The notes under the pieces were generated by a model. That model was given only the letters and a program-made list of their open reading frames with translations, was not told where the DNA came from and made no database searches. Below are positions 1-11,300 of a stretch of 30,280 nucleotides of DNA, in pieces (the stretch's first letter is position 1; the number at the start of each line of letters is the position of its first letter). The stretch is from Priapulus caudatus (taxonomy: Eukaryota > Priapulida > Priapulimorpha > Priapulimorphida > Priapulidae). Made by a program: the position numbers and the translations under genes. The DNA is taken from the NCBI RefSeq assembly GCF_000485595.1, contig NW_014577363.1:123376-153655 (forward strand), read 5' to 3'.

Positions 1-410
1 TCAACATCTCGTCATCATATTTCTCACACTCACGGGCTACAACACCTTCACTCACCACCACTCATCACTCTATCTCACTCACTTCACTTCACTTCACTCA
101 CTCACTCATCTTCACTCACATCACATCACTCACTCACTCGACTCACGTACACTCACTCATCGCACTCACTACACTCACTCGTCACACACTCAATACACAC
201 GGACGTCGACACACCCACACACCAAGCACACACTCACTCATTCACCCTCACTCAGTCACTCACTCAATACTCACTCACTCACTCACTACTCACTCACTCA
301 CTCACCATCACTCACTCACCTCACCTCACTCACTTCACCACTCACTCACCACTCACATCACATCACTCGACTCACTCACTCACTCCACAGGTCACTCACT
401 ACTCACTCAC
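1..410. repeat. TCAC-rich simple repeat
   Basis: Imperfect (TCAC)n, with interruptions every few units. The same repeat resumes at 3841-3975, on the other side of the satellite array. Confidence 0.9.
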
Positions 411-3400
411 GCGTTAACACACTAACGTGGCCAGATTGTGTACTGACTGGTATATTCAGCGGGTACCTTACATAAACTATAGTATACAGGCTAGGGCGCT
501 CTCCTAATTATAAACACAGGTCTACTGATAATAATTTATTTTAGAAATCTATGCTGAGATACCCCCTAACCATATTAAATGCATATTCATAACAAAATAT
601 AACTCCTCTGGTTAGATATTGCGCATGCGCTAACACACTAACGTGGCCAGATTGTGTACTGACTGGTATATGCAGCGGGGACCTTACATGCAAGATCTTC
701 TTCCTATGTCTTAAGTGAGGTCTACTAATAGAATGTTGTCATATAAATCTATGCTAGGATAGTTCCTCTTTATTTTGAATGCATAATGTTTTCAAAATAT
801 TTGTTGTTCTCGGGAGTATAATTGCGCCTGCGCGAGCACTGCGATTTATTCACTACAGGTACGCGAGCTATAGGAAATACTGCAGTGATATAGATTTGCT
901 GGAGAGAGATGAGTGGCGGACTGAGGCAAGGCGGCCAGGGAGATAGACTGAGGCGGTAGAAGAAGAATAGAGGTGAGTGGGGATGAGGGAGTCAAGGGAA
1001 AAGCGGGAGAGAGTGGAGTAGGAGTTGTTTTGGCACCTACAGGCTAGGGCGTCCTCTCACTAAATTATAAACACATGGTCTACTGATAATATTTATTTCA
1101 GAAATCTTATGCATTGAGATCCCGCCCTAACCACATTAAATGTATATTCATAACAAAATATAAACTGCTTCTGGTTAGATATTGGCGCATGCACTAACCA
1201 CACTAAGTGGCGCAGATTGTGTACTGAACTGGTAATTCAGCGGGTACCGTTACATAAACTATGTAAAGAACTAAGACGCTCTAATTATTATATAACACGT
1301 CTACTGATAATAAATTTATTTAGAAAATCTATGCTGAGCACCCTAACCTATTAGACAGTTGCATATTTCATAATAAAATATAATCATCTGTTAGTTGTAG
1401 TGCGCATGCGTACACACAGCTAAGTGGCAGATTGTGTCTGATGGTATATGGCACGACCTACAATGCCAAGATGCTTCTTCCATGTCTAAGTGGCGGATCC
1501 TACTGACCCCGGAATCGCCCTTCGTAATATACTCTATGGAAGGCCTAGTTCTCTCCTTCATTTTTGAATGCATCCAATTCCTTGCAAAAATATTGTGTCT
1601 CTGCGGAGATATATGCGCATGCGCGAGACGACGCATGCATGCAGTACGGACATAAGAAAACTGGAATTATATAGATTGTTGAGGGTTGAGGTGGGGCAGA
1701 CCTTGAGGCAAGGCGGCAAGGAACATAGTGAAGGGCGGTAGTAAGAAGAAATAAGACTGTTTAAGGATGAGAGGTCAAGGAAAGACGAGGAGCAAGTGAG
1801 TAGGAGTTTTGCCACTACAGTCTAGGGCGCTCTCTATTATAAACAAGATATACTGATTAGATTTTCTTACAGAATTATGCGAGATACCCCTTAACGACAT
1901 AATGCATATTCCATAGCAAAATAATAACTTCTGAGCAGATATTGCGCATCGCGCTAACACTTAAGTGGCTAGAATTGTGGTACTGACTTGGTATATTAGC
2001 GGCGTCTAGCTAACTATAGTATTGCAGGTTAGGCACTCTCCTAATCATAAAAGAGGGCTACTGGATAATATTTTTATTTAAATCTATGTCTGAGATAGCC
2101 CCTAACACACATTTATGCATATTATGAGCAAGAATACTTCTCCTGGTCAGATTATTGCGCATGCCTACCACACTACTGGCCAGATATGTGGTAGTGCTGG
2201 TATAGCAGCGGGAGTTACATTGGAGATTTCTTCGCTCATGTCTTAAGTTGAGGTCTATGATGGAATTTTGTCATATAAATCTATGATAGGATAAGTCTTC
2301 TTTCTTTGAATGGCATAATTTGTGCATAATATTATTTTTCTCGAGGATATTGCGCATGAGCGAAGAAGATTCATGCATGCAGTAGGACTAAGAAAGCTGC
2401 ATGATTAGATTTGTTTTAGGGACGGTGGGTGCAGATGAGTGGCAAGGCCGGGAGCATAGGCTGAGAAGCGGCAGAAGAAAATAAGGCTGAGTAGGATGAG
2501 TGAAGTAAAGGGAAAGGACGGGAGGATTGGAGTAGGAGATATTGCCCTACAGGGCTTAGGCGCTTCCTAATTATAAACAAGGTCTATGATTATATACTTA
2601 TTTTAGAAAGCTATGCTGCGAACCTCCTTAACACATTTAAATGCAGTGTTCATCGGCAAAACAGCAATCTTCTGGTCGATTATTCGCATGCGCTAAATAC
2701 TAACGGTGCAGATTGTGGTACTGACCGTGGTAACTTACGGTACTTACTATACTATAGTAGTGAGAAGGCTAAGGGCTCTCCTATTATAAACACAGGTCAT
2801 ACTGATGAATATTTTATTATAAATCTATGCTGAGATCGCTAAGCATATTAAAGTGCATATTCATTAGCAAATATCTGATGCTGGTTAGATATTCGCATGC
2901 AAACCACTCCGTGGCAGATTGTTGTTTGATTGGTTATGCAGCGCGGGACCTTACATGCAAGATCTTTTCCATGTCTAATTGAGGTCTAGCTGACTGAAAT
3001 GTTGTCATATAAATCTATGATAGGAAGTTGTTCTTATGTTTGAATGCATAATTTTTGGCAATAATATTATTTTTCTGCGGAAGGAAATTGCGCATTGCGC
3101 GAGAGCCGTTTATGCACGCATGTATCGGACTAGAAACTGCATGATATGATTGTTGAGAGAGAGGTGGGTGGCAGACTGAGGCAAGCGCGGCAGGGAGGAA
3201 TAGCTTGAGCAGCGGCGAAGAAGAATAAAGGTGATGAGGGATGAGGGAGTCAAGGGAAGACGGAGGAGTGATAGGAGTATTGCCCTACAGGCCTGAGGCA
3301 CTCTCGGCTAATTATAAACACAGTCTACTGATATTAATTATATTTTAGAAAACCTCTATGCTGAGATCCCCTAACCACATTAAATGCATATTCATGTAAC

Positions 3401-3840
3401 AAATATAATACTCTGGTTCGATAATTGCGCATTGGCGTAACACACTGAAACGCGTGGCCAGATTGTGTTACTGAGTGGTATATTTACGCGTATCTTACAT
3501 AAAGCTATAGTATATCAGGTTTAGGGGCTGCTGCTTTATCAACACCAGTCTTACTGATATATTTATATTCAGAAATTATGGCTGAGATAACCCCCTAACC
3601 ACATTAAATGCTATTCATAAGCAAAAATAACTCTCTCTGTTGTATATTGCGCATAGCACTAACAACTAACGTGGCCAGATTGTGTATTGACTGGTATAAT
3701 GGAGGGGAGCACGTTAACATGCAAGATCTTCTTCCTATGTCTACTGATTAGAATGTTGTCTTATAGCAAATCTATGCTAGGATAGTTCTCTTCATTTGAT
3801 GCATAATTTTTGCAAAATATCAGTTTTCCCGGAGATAATT
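411..3840. repeat. satellite-like tandem array with period near 750 bp, noisy
   Basis: The landmark GTGGCCAGATTGTGTACTGA (or a damaged form) recurs near 427, 640, 1208, 1425, 1966, 2175, 2706, 2916, 3455 and 3670. Alternating steps of about 212 and 540 bases give a higher-order unit of about 740-780 bases and roughly 4.5 copies. Each unit has two related blocks of about 210 bases that end in a GCGCATGCGC-like palindrome, plus a GA-rich block (GGATGAGGGAGTCAAGGGAA near 982, 3240). Units differ mostly by one-base insertions and deletions, the pattern of uncorrected long reads. Short open frames here are not genes. Confidence 0.85.
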
Positions 3841-3975
3841 GCGCAAGCATGACTCATTCCTCACTCACATCAGGTGCACTCACTCACTCACTCACTCACC
3901 ACCTACATCAACTCACATCACTCACATCACTATCATGTCACTCACTAGTCATCCATCACTCACTCCTCAACTCAC
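3841..3975. repeat. TCAC-rich simple repeat, second block
   Basis: It resumes the motif of 1-410 directly after the satellite array, with ACATCA interruptions, and ends at about 3975 in GC-richer unique sequence. Confidence 0.8.
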
Positions 3976-4854
3976 TAACGAGATCTTTCTCGTCGTTCCT
4001 CGCTCGAGCGCTTACGACCAAGGTAGTTTTCTCACTGTCCTTTGTTACGCGATCCACGCATCGCACGTGTAGTAAGCGGGCAGGCATAACCTCTCGCGCA
4101 GCCGATTCGGCGCGGCCACAGGTGTGCTGGCGGCGCGGCGGTGGGGATGCATCCTGCACGAGCGGCCAGGATGGTCTCTGGGTCGCCCCGTGCGCCGTAC
4201 GACGCCAGCACCTCCGCGGCACGCCCTGCACGGCTCTCCGCGCGCGAGTGAAGCGTGGTCACGCATCCTCTGCCGAACGTAATGCAGTCTCGCTCGGGTG
4301 GCCGACGTCCGGCCACGACGCATGCGGAGATATGCGTGACCGGCTGTAACTCGCCGAGACATCCGTCGGCAGCATGCCAACATCACCACGTCGCACAGCG
4401 TCAGCTGCATGCTTCGGTGAATGCATCGCGGCGCGTCACACAATAAATATATCTCTTGAGATGTATCGTGGCTGATGGTTTGCGTCACGCCGCGGCGTTT
4501 AGTTTTCATCGATGCGACGTCATGTTAGTAAATGCGCTTTATCGTGGGTCGCTCATTGTCGATACTGGCCTGAGGCAGGGGGTTGGTGGCTCCTCGCGAT
4601 GCATACTGAGGCTGGAACTGGCTTAGACTGCGAATCATGTAGCTGAGCATATATGTGGTTTACTAGTAAGGTTGATATGCGTACTGACTAGTTGATCTGG
4701 GGAGCGTCAGTTCTGCTGCTTAGGGAATATCAGGAGTGTAGAAACAGAAATTCGCGATTGATATGCACAGCCTTGGGGTGAGCAATGTTTTTAGAGATAG
4801 ATTATCATCGAGAAGGTCCCATGCCGTGTGCGGCGTGCGCGTGCGGTTGAATTG
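3976..4854. other. GC-richer unique sequence, no gene recognised
   Basis: CpG-rich sequence at about 4040-4340 supports overlapping open frames on both strands (for example 4045-4509 on the minus strand and 3810-4349 on the plus strand). None shows a domain, a credible start context or splice signals. Overlapping frames in all directions are usual for GC-rich DNA. It could be a decayed mobile element, but I cannot support that. Confidence 0.4.
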
Positions 4855-5260
4855 TGGTATGTGTGTGTGTGTTTGTTGTGTGGTTGTATGCGATTAGTGT
4901 GTGTGTGTGTCGTGCGTGCGTGCGTGTGTGTTGTGTCTAGCCTGTGTGTGTGTGTCGTGCGTGCGTTGTGTGTGTGGGTGTGCGCGTGTTGTATGTTGTA
5001 TGTGTGCGTGGTGTTAATGTTGTGCCGTGCATGCGTGTATGCTGTGTATGTGTTGGCGGTGCAGTGTATCGTCGTGCGCGCGTGCGTGTGTGTGGCTGGT
5101 GTGTGTGTGTGTGCTGTGTGTGATGTGTGTGGTGCGCGTGTGTGTGTGTGTGTATGTGGGTTGTGTTTATGTGTGTGTGTGAGTGTGTGTGTTGTGTGTG
5201 TGTGTGTGTGTAATGTGGTGTATGTGTGTGCGTGCGTGTATGTGTGCGTGCGCGCGTGTG
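4855..5260. repeat. GT-rich microsatellite
   Basis: Imperfect (GT)n with GC interruptions. The Val/Cys and His/Thr open frames on the two strands are by-products. Confidence 0.92.
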
Positions 5261-6045
5261 AAGCGATCTCTACATTACTCACGAACAACAGATTATGTTT
5301 TCATGCTCATGTAGATTCCGTTAATTTATACCTATTTCAAATTGGTCACACATCGGTATCATCTATGCCTGTGTCAATGACACGTATTGTACTGCAAATG
5401 TCCTTCACAAGCGAAACGGCAAAATATAATGATTAATAATAATATCTAAATATAATCAATTGTTGACATCTATCATGAAATCTCGGAGCGTTTGCAGGCA
5501 AGCGACATCGCTGCAAAGTTGACAACGATCTGCGAACGTTATAGCGTGATTAGATCAATATCGACAGCCAAGTCACGCGAAGTAGCCGTTCAATAGACAA
5601 CTATTTTCGACACTAGCGTAGTTCGTCTATAAAGACATGGGCGTAAATCGCGCCATGAACATCTCTCGAGTATATAATGAGTGCCGATGTGTTTCAACCC
5701 GCAACGCTTGGTGTAAATAATTTTTTTCTTTTCTTGTTTGTCGCCGACGGTCATAAACCGGTAATATGCTACCCTGGATAAACCCGGACGAACAGATTTA
5801 CGGATTCACCCGCGTTGCCGGCAGCTTGGATTAATCTGAACCGTCTCTTCGAAGCAGGGTAGGACGAGTTCGTCTCTATATCCTACTGTGTTTATTCGCG
5901 CAGTGAGGCGAGGCAAGAGGCTGAATGTAAACCATCCTATGAATGAAATAAGTTCATTGGATTTCGTTGAAACTATTAATTATATTTATGCTTGTGTTAA
6001 AGCCGAGAAATTATAATCTATGGTTTTGCTGTATTATATACTCAT
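5261..6045. other. unique sequence, no gene recognised
   Basis: Mixed-composition sequence with no open frame of note and no RNA gene that I can see. Confidence 0.4.
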
Positions 6046-6169
6046 CTCATATACATATATATATATATATATATATAGTAATATATATTATATAGTATAT
6101 TATATATATACCACACATATATATATATATATATGATACACACACACTATTATATAATATATAATATAT

Positions 6170-6208
<39 letters not shown>

Positions 6209-6298
6209 ATATATAGTATATATATACTAATGTGTGTTGATGTGTATATATATATGTGTATTCACACACACACACATATTATATATATATATAAATTG

Positions 6299-6338
<40 letters not shown>

Positions 6339-6340
6339 TT
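6046..6340. repeat. TA microsatellite with short CA runs
   Basis: (TA)n runs, broken by ACACAC and small palindromic shifts, fill the stretch. Confidence 0.92.
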
Positions 6341-7010
6341 ATCATAAACCTTTACCGGATCGGTGCTGTGGATATAGCATAACCCAGGAAATACAGCGGG
6401 CGGGCTGGATGGGTTATCACAAACGCTTAACCATCTAATGTAGCGCACGAATGTGTCCTGTCGGTAACATTCACACGTATACTCACTCTTACATCGCGCA
6501 ACATAACGCACCTCCTCCCATCCTACTCGCATCGCTCATCTCGAAACGCGCGAACACTGAATGAAGGATCATCCCTTTATTCGCGAGTACAATCCACCTA
6601 TAACCCCATCGAGCCCTCGCACCGGCCGTACGAGCGACAAACATAGCGGTCAACAATGCCCGCTGTTGTCGGCTGCCCGCGTTTCGCACACGTGCGGACA
6701 TTGCGACCGACAAATACGATGATTGCGCGTTGAAGCAGACGCCTGGCACGCACAAGGGAGGGCTGTGTGCGGGAGAGAGGCGGAAGAGTGAACAGGCTGG
6801 TATGAGGGGGTACTGTGATAATGATGGGCTGGTAATTGCTGCACGTGTGGTGCGGATGATACGAGTCTGCATCTATTCTGTCCCGATTAGGCGCGCGCTG
6901 GGGCCCGGAGAAGACGCCGTTAGCTTCACATCGGGAGACCTGTTATTTTGGTCGGTGACCATCGGGAGGAAAGAGTGGGAACGATTAAGGGAGGGAGGTT
7001 AACGTACAGA
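6341..7010. other. unique sequence, no gene recognised
   Basis: Overlapping frames exist on both strands (6489-6872 minus, 6730-7002 plus), but neither resembles a known domain and neither has supporting splice or start context. Confidence 0.4.
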
Positions 7011-7071
7011 GAATAAAAGAGAGCGAGCGAGAGAAACAGAGAGAGAGAGAGAGAGAAAGAAAGGGAGCGCG

Positions 7072-7111
<40 letters not shown>

Positions 7112-7134
7112 CGTAAGAAATAGATAGAGAGAGG

Positions 7135-7208
<74 letters not shown>

Positions 7209-7351
7209 AAAAACCCCGAAAGAAATAGATAGAGAGAGGGAGAGAGAAAGAGCGAGAGAAAGAAAGAGAGAGAAAAAGACACACACAGAGAGAGAGGGAG
7301 AGAGAAAGAGAGAGAGAAAGAAAGAGAGAGAAAAAGACACACAGAGAGAGA

Positions 7352-7410
<59 letters not shown>

Positions 7411-7576
7411 GGAAGGGGACAGAGACAGGGTAGATAGAGAAGAAAAATATAGCGGGAAGAGATGCGGTAAAAAGGGAGGGATATAGGTTTAGAGAGGAGA
7501 GAGTAAAAAGTGAGATGAGAATTAGGCGATGTGAGTGGAATGTTAATGCAAACAGAGAACGCGAAAAGAGAGAGCG

Positions 7577-7635
<59 letters not shown>

Positions 7636-7655
7636 GAGGAGGAGTGCGAGGAAAC
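7011..7655. repeat. GA microsatellite cluster
   Basis: (GA)n runs with AAAGA, GGGAGA and CACACA interruptions. A block of about 100 bases recurs (AGAAATAGATAGAGAGAGGG near 7117 and 7220), so part is a higher-order repeat. The Ser/Leu frames on the minus strand are by-products. Confidence 0.92.
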
Positions 7656-8131
7656 GAGAGAGAGAAGAGAAGCAAATGAAGAGAAAAAAAAGCACGAGCA
7701 ATATTGAGATAAAAAAGCAAGATGTATTTTCACAAACTAGACTAGATTACATCATTAACATATTATTCAAAACATAATCAAGATTATCATCCATCGTGTC
7801 GCCATGTCTTACATCGCAGCAGGTCGCATCGCGGAAGGCAGCATCGCTCTGCCGGAAGAACAGACTACGGGATAATAAAGCAAGTCTCTGTTGTGCTGCG
7901 CGTCGGCAGATTAGCGAGAGCAGCAGCGGCAGCAGCAGCAGGTAGTAATGCGAACAGGTGCCGTCGCTCTCCTGCGTCAAACGGACGCGTTCTCTCGTAC
8001 CTGCTCAACGAAAGTCCGTCATCCGCGCGTCTACCGGCGATAGCTCCAGTAGGGGAGTCTTATAGCGATCACGGCCGACACGCGTCGTGCGCGGGGGACA
8101 TCTTAACGCCTGCACGCGTAATAACAGCAGC
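7656..8131. other. unique sequence upstream of the ZP gene, possible promoter
   Basis: GC- and CpG-richer than its surroundings, with a short GCAGCAGCGGCAGCAGCAGC run at about 7919-7940. The plus frame 7893-8153 contains that Ala-run and shows no domain. Position directly ahead of exon 1 makes a promoter role likely, but no core element is clear. Confidence 0.35.
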
Positions 8132-8253
8132 TCACTTGTTCCGTGGAGCGTGAGCGTCTTTATCTAACGTCGCTCGACTCGTTGCGACGGATTGCATGAG
8201 AGTGCAGCTCGAGGGACCATCGCAACGCGGCGAACATTTCGTATATATTGAGA
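8132..8253 (+). promoter_or_regulatory. presumed 5' leader with short overlapping upstream frame
   Basis: The stretch before the exon 1 ATG contains an ATG at 8196 that opens a 24-codon frame ending at TAG 8268-8270, which overlaps the main start at 8254. If transcription begins upstream of 8196, this frame could lower translation of the main product. I see no convincing TATA box at a standard distance, and the transcription start is not determinable from sequence alone. Confidence 0.3.
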
Positions 8254-8313
8254 ATGACGGGAAGAGGTAGTGATGCCGCGCCATCGCTGCCGCTGCTGCT
8301 GCTGCTGCTGCTG
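8254..8313 (+). CDS. exon 1: start codon and signal-peptide core of the ZP protein
   Basis: Twenty codons from ATG at 8254 give [13 protein letters not shown] followed by seven leucines, ending at an excellent donor (CTG|GTAAGTG) in phase 0. Joined to exon 2 ([11 protein letters not shown]) this makes a classic secretion signal: polar start, hydrophobic core, and small or neutral residues C and A at -3 and -1 before Q28. The CTG run is a short trinucleotide repeat, so the leucine number may vary between individuals. The exon is too short for an ORF search to show. It was chosen because its phase and signal-peptide logic fit exon 2, which otherwise begins mid-protein after an in-frame TGA. An ATG at 8196 opens a short overlapping upstream frame. 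Confidence 0.75.
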
Positions 8314-11300
8314 GTAAGTGCGCTGTCAAATATGCTAATGTCGCCTAGTATTTACATTTTTGATTATTCGTAGAGAGCGAGTTTAATTGAGTAGGTATCG
8401 ACGTCGATTGAATCTCGAGGAGAATAATTCATCAGCCGTCAATCACTCGCACCGGTTTTGGCGGTCCCGCGTTTTTTCCCCGCCCGCTTCTTCTTTACAG
8501 GATTCCCCCGCTAGCGGGTAATAAGTGCGAGTCAATCGCACCGGATTCCGTGCTATTAGCGCACCCGGCAGATAGATGCGATATGATATGACTACTAGGC
8601 ACTTAGGATATGACTACTAGGCACTTAGGATATGACTACTAGGCACTTAGGATATGACTACTAGGCACTTAAAAAAAACCACCTAACCCTAACCCTAACC
8701 CTAACCCTAATCCTAATCCTAACCCTAACCCTAATCCTAACTTTAACCCTAACCCTAACCCTAAAAAAAAAAAAAATTTAATTAAATTAAAGTGCCTAGT
8801 AGTCATATCATATCGCATCTTTCTGCCAACACCGCTATTAGCACTATGCTAATGTCGTGCTCGTGCTGCATCGTGTCGACGCGTGCGGCCGGGAGAATTC
8901 AGCGTAATCGAGATATAATCGCGCTTTAATTCGAGCCTTGCGCGGTTGTGTGGTCTATATGCAGCGACTGCACGCGCGCTTTAATTCTATAGATCTACGC
9001 GATAGATTAAAATAAACAGCGATCATTACCATAATTTATCTCTATTCATATATATATATATATTTATATATATATATATATATATAATATAATTATAATA
9101 ATTATATATAGAGAGAGAGAGAGAGAAGAAGAGAACCGAGAGAGAGAGGGACAATAAGAAGACAGAGGACAACGAGAAGAGGAGAGGGAGGAGATACAGA
9201 GAGAGAACGAGAGAGAGGGGGAGCGAAAGGGGGAGTGGTGCGAAAAAGATAAAGAGATTAACAAATGGCTTTTATTTAAAGATCTGATATTTATATCTAT
9301 ATTATATCCATCAAAGAGAGTGCTGAAACAATAATCCAAGCATATAAACCATCCAATGGGCCGGATTTAACCGATCATACTACTAAGCCTTTCCTCCCGC
9401 TAAATTTCTTTCCGGGTAACATATATAATTATGATCTAACATAGATTCTCAGCTATAGCACTCGACAGCATTGATACCTGGTGCCCTCTTCGGTAACATT
9501 GGGTTAACATTTCTATATTATGTACTCTGCGGTAACATTGGGTTAACATTTCTATATTATGTACTCTGCGGTAACATTGGGTTAACATTTCTATATTATG
9601 TACTCTGCGGTAACATTGGGTTAACATTTCTATATTATGTACTCTGCGGTAACATGTGGGTAACATTCTAATCTTGTATACTTCCGGTAACATGGGTTAA
9701 ACATTTACTATATTTATTACTAACTCGTAAATCATTGGGTTAACATTTCTATATTATGTACTCTGCGGTAACATTGGGTCAACATTGCTGTATCGTGACC
9801 TTTGCGGGAACATTGGGTCAATATTAATATAACGTAATTTTGTAACGTGTGAACAACATTGGACGCCATTGAACTCGTTCAGCGAAGCCAGATCAATCCT
9901 CTACTTCCTTGTGTGTATCACGTGGGTTCAGTCAGTTATATGTGTCTATGTTTGATGCCATGCTATTTTGCGATCTGACCGCATTACCGATATTAACTAG
10001 GTTTCCCATTTCCCAACCTACTCTATAACAGTGAACTCTTTTGATAAAGTCACAGTGAATAAGGCAGCACTTGAAGTTGTTATTGACGATTTCACTGGTG
10101 CCTTGTCTCGTGTGGGAATTTCTCACAAGGTTATTAGGTTCCGAGGTAACGAATCCTGACATGGCGGCTATGTTACACATCTGAGGTTTTATGGAGGAAC
10201 TGAATCTGCCGAGCTGTGCCAAGTGACTATTAAACTACACAGTATCAATTGGTAAACATTGATACCTGGTGAACTATGCACTGACTATTTGTACACGTTG
10301 ATACCTGGCATGTATTCAATGCCGTATAACTACTATGCCAGAGCATTTTGTCTACAATATTATCATAATAGATTTATAAATGAGTCGAGTTTGCTCTTGT
10401 CCGCATGGGTGTAATAGAAAATCAAATAGCAAATGTGTTGATTTTGTAATTATCAACTATCCATAACTTTTGTTAATGATGCAATTAGATTGGTACAATT
10501 TGGAGTTTTCCTGCGCTATATGATATCATGAAAGCTCATAATAATGACATTAACAGGGAATGACAGTTTTCGCAAATATGAAATCTAAACGCGATAATTT
10601 CAATACATATAGAATAATTAGGCATTAAACTAACTCCGTTTTTTCATAATAAACGGAGACATGTTAGGCTGGCGTCCTACAACCACGTGACGATCACCGA
10701 AAAATCCAATTTAATACGGTAGACCTATAGTATAGACCGGTAGACGGTACCGGACCGGTATAGTATAGACCGGTAGACGGTACCGGACCGGTATAGTATA
10801 GACCGGTAGACGTATAGATACTGCTGATGTCAAACACTGACGTATATGTAGTGATAGGTGACAGCTAGCGTCAAGGCCCCTAACAGAACACGCTGCAAAA
10901 TAGCACAAAATAACCGCTAATATGAACTTGCCCTAGTTTCACAAATTAGACAACAATCATCCACTCTATCCAAGACACCGTGTACACTCGGAGATGGCTC
11001 GATCTAAACCTTCTCACCTACATAATCCCAGAATCAACACAGTGTATAAGCGAGTTGGTGATGACGGCGGAGTTGCAAATATCGCAGCAATCTTTAGGTA
11101 AACTAATCAAAGGCGATCAGCCGTGAGGGACTACGGACTATAAGTAGATGCATCCATCCCGGTGCCATAGCCCACTGTCCATCCCGCGCGTGGAGCAACA
11201 CAATGACGACATTTATCACCGCTCCATTAGCGTGTGTTTCCGCATGCCACTCATGCGCGTAGTTTTTTCTAATGCGCGTGTTTTTCCATACCTATCGTTC

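Noticed and set aside
4045-4509. 154-codon Arg-rich minus-strand frame
   Set aside because: It overlaps other long frames in a GC-rich stretch, with no domain, splice sites or credible start.
4791-5436. Val/Cys-rich and His/Thr-rich frames on opposite strands
   Set aside because: Translation of a GT microsatellite on both strands.
6926-7733. Minus-strand Ser/Leu-rich frames of more than 240 codons
   Set aside because: Direct translation of a GA microsatellite, present in two frames at once. No start context or domain.
7893-8153. 86-codon plus-strand frame with an Ala run
   Set aside because: Ala run comes from a GCAGCAGCGGCA repeat. No domain is visible, and it lies where the promoter of the ZP gene is expected.
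8682-8764. Chromosome end
   Set aside because: Only about 14 units, enclosed in an inverted-repeat element, with gene sequence continuing on both sides.
9492-9845. CRISPR-like direct repeats
   Set aside because: Units are contiguous with no unique spacers, and the setting is animal DNA with introns. It is a minisatellite.
9932-10222. 96-codon minus-strand frame in intron 1
   Set aside because: Balanced composition made it worth a look, but no motif of a transposase, reverse transcriptase or other family could be seen.
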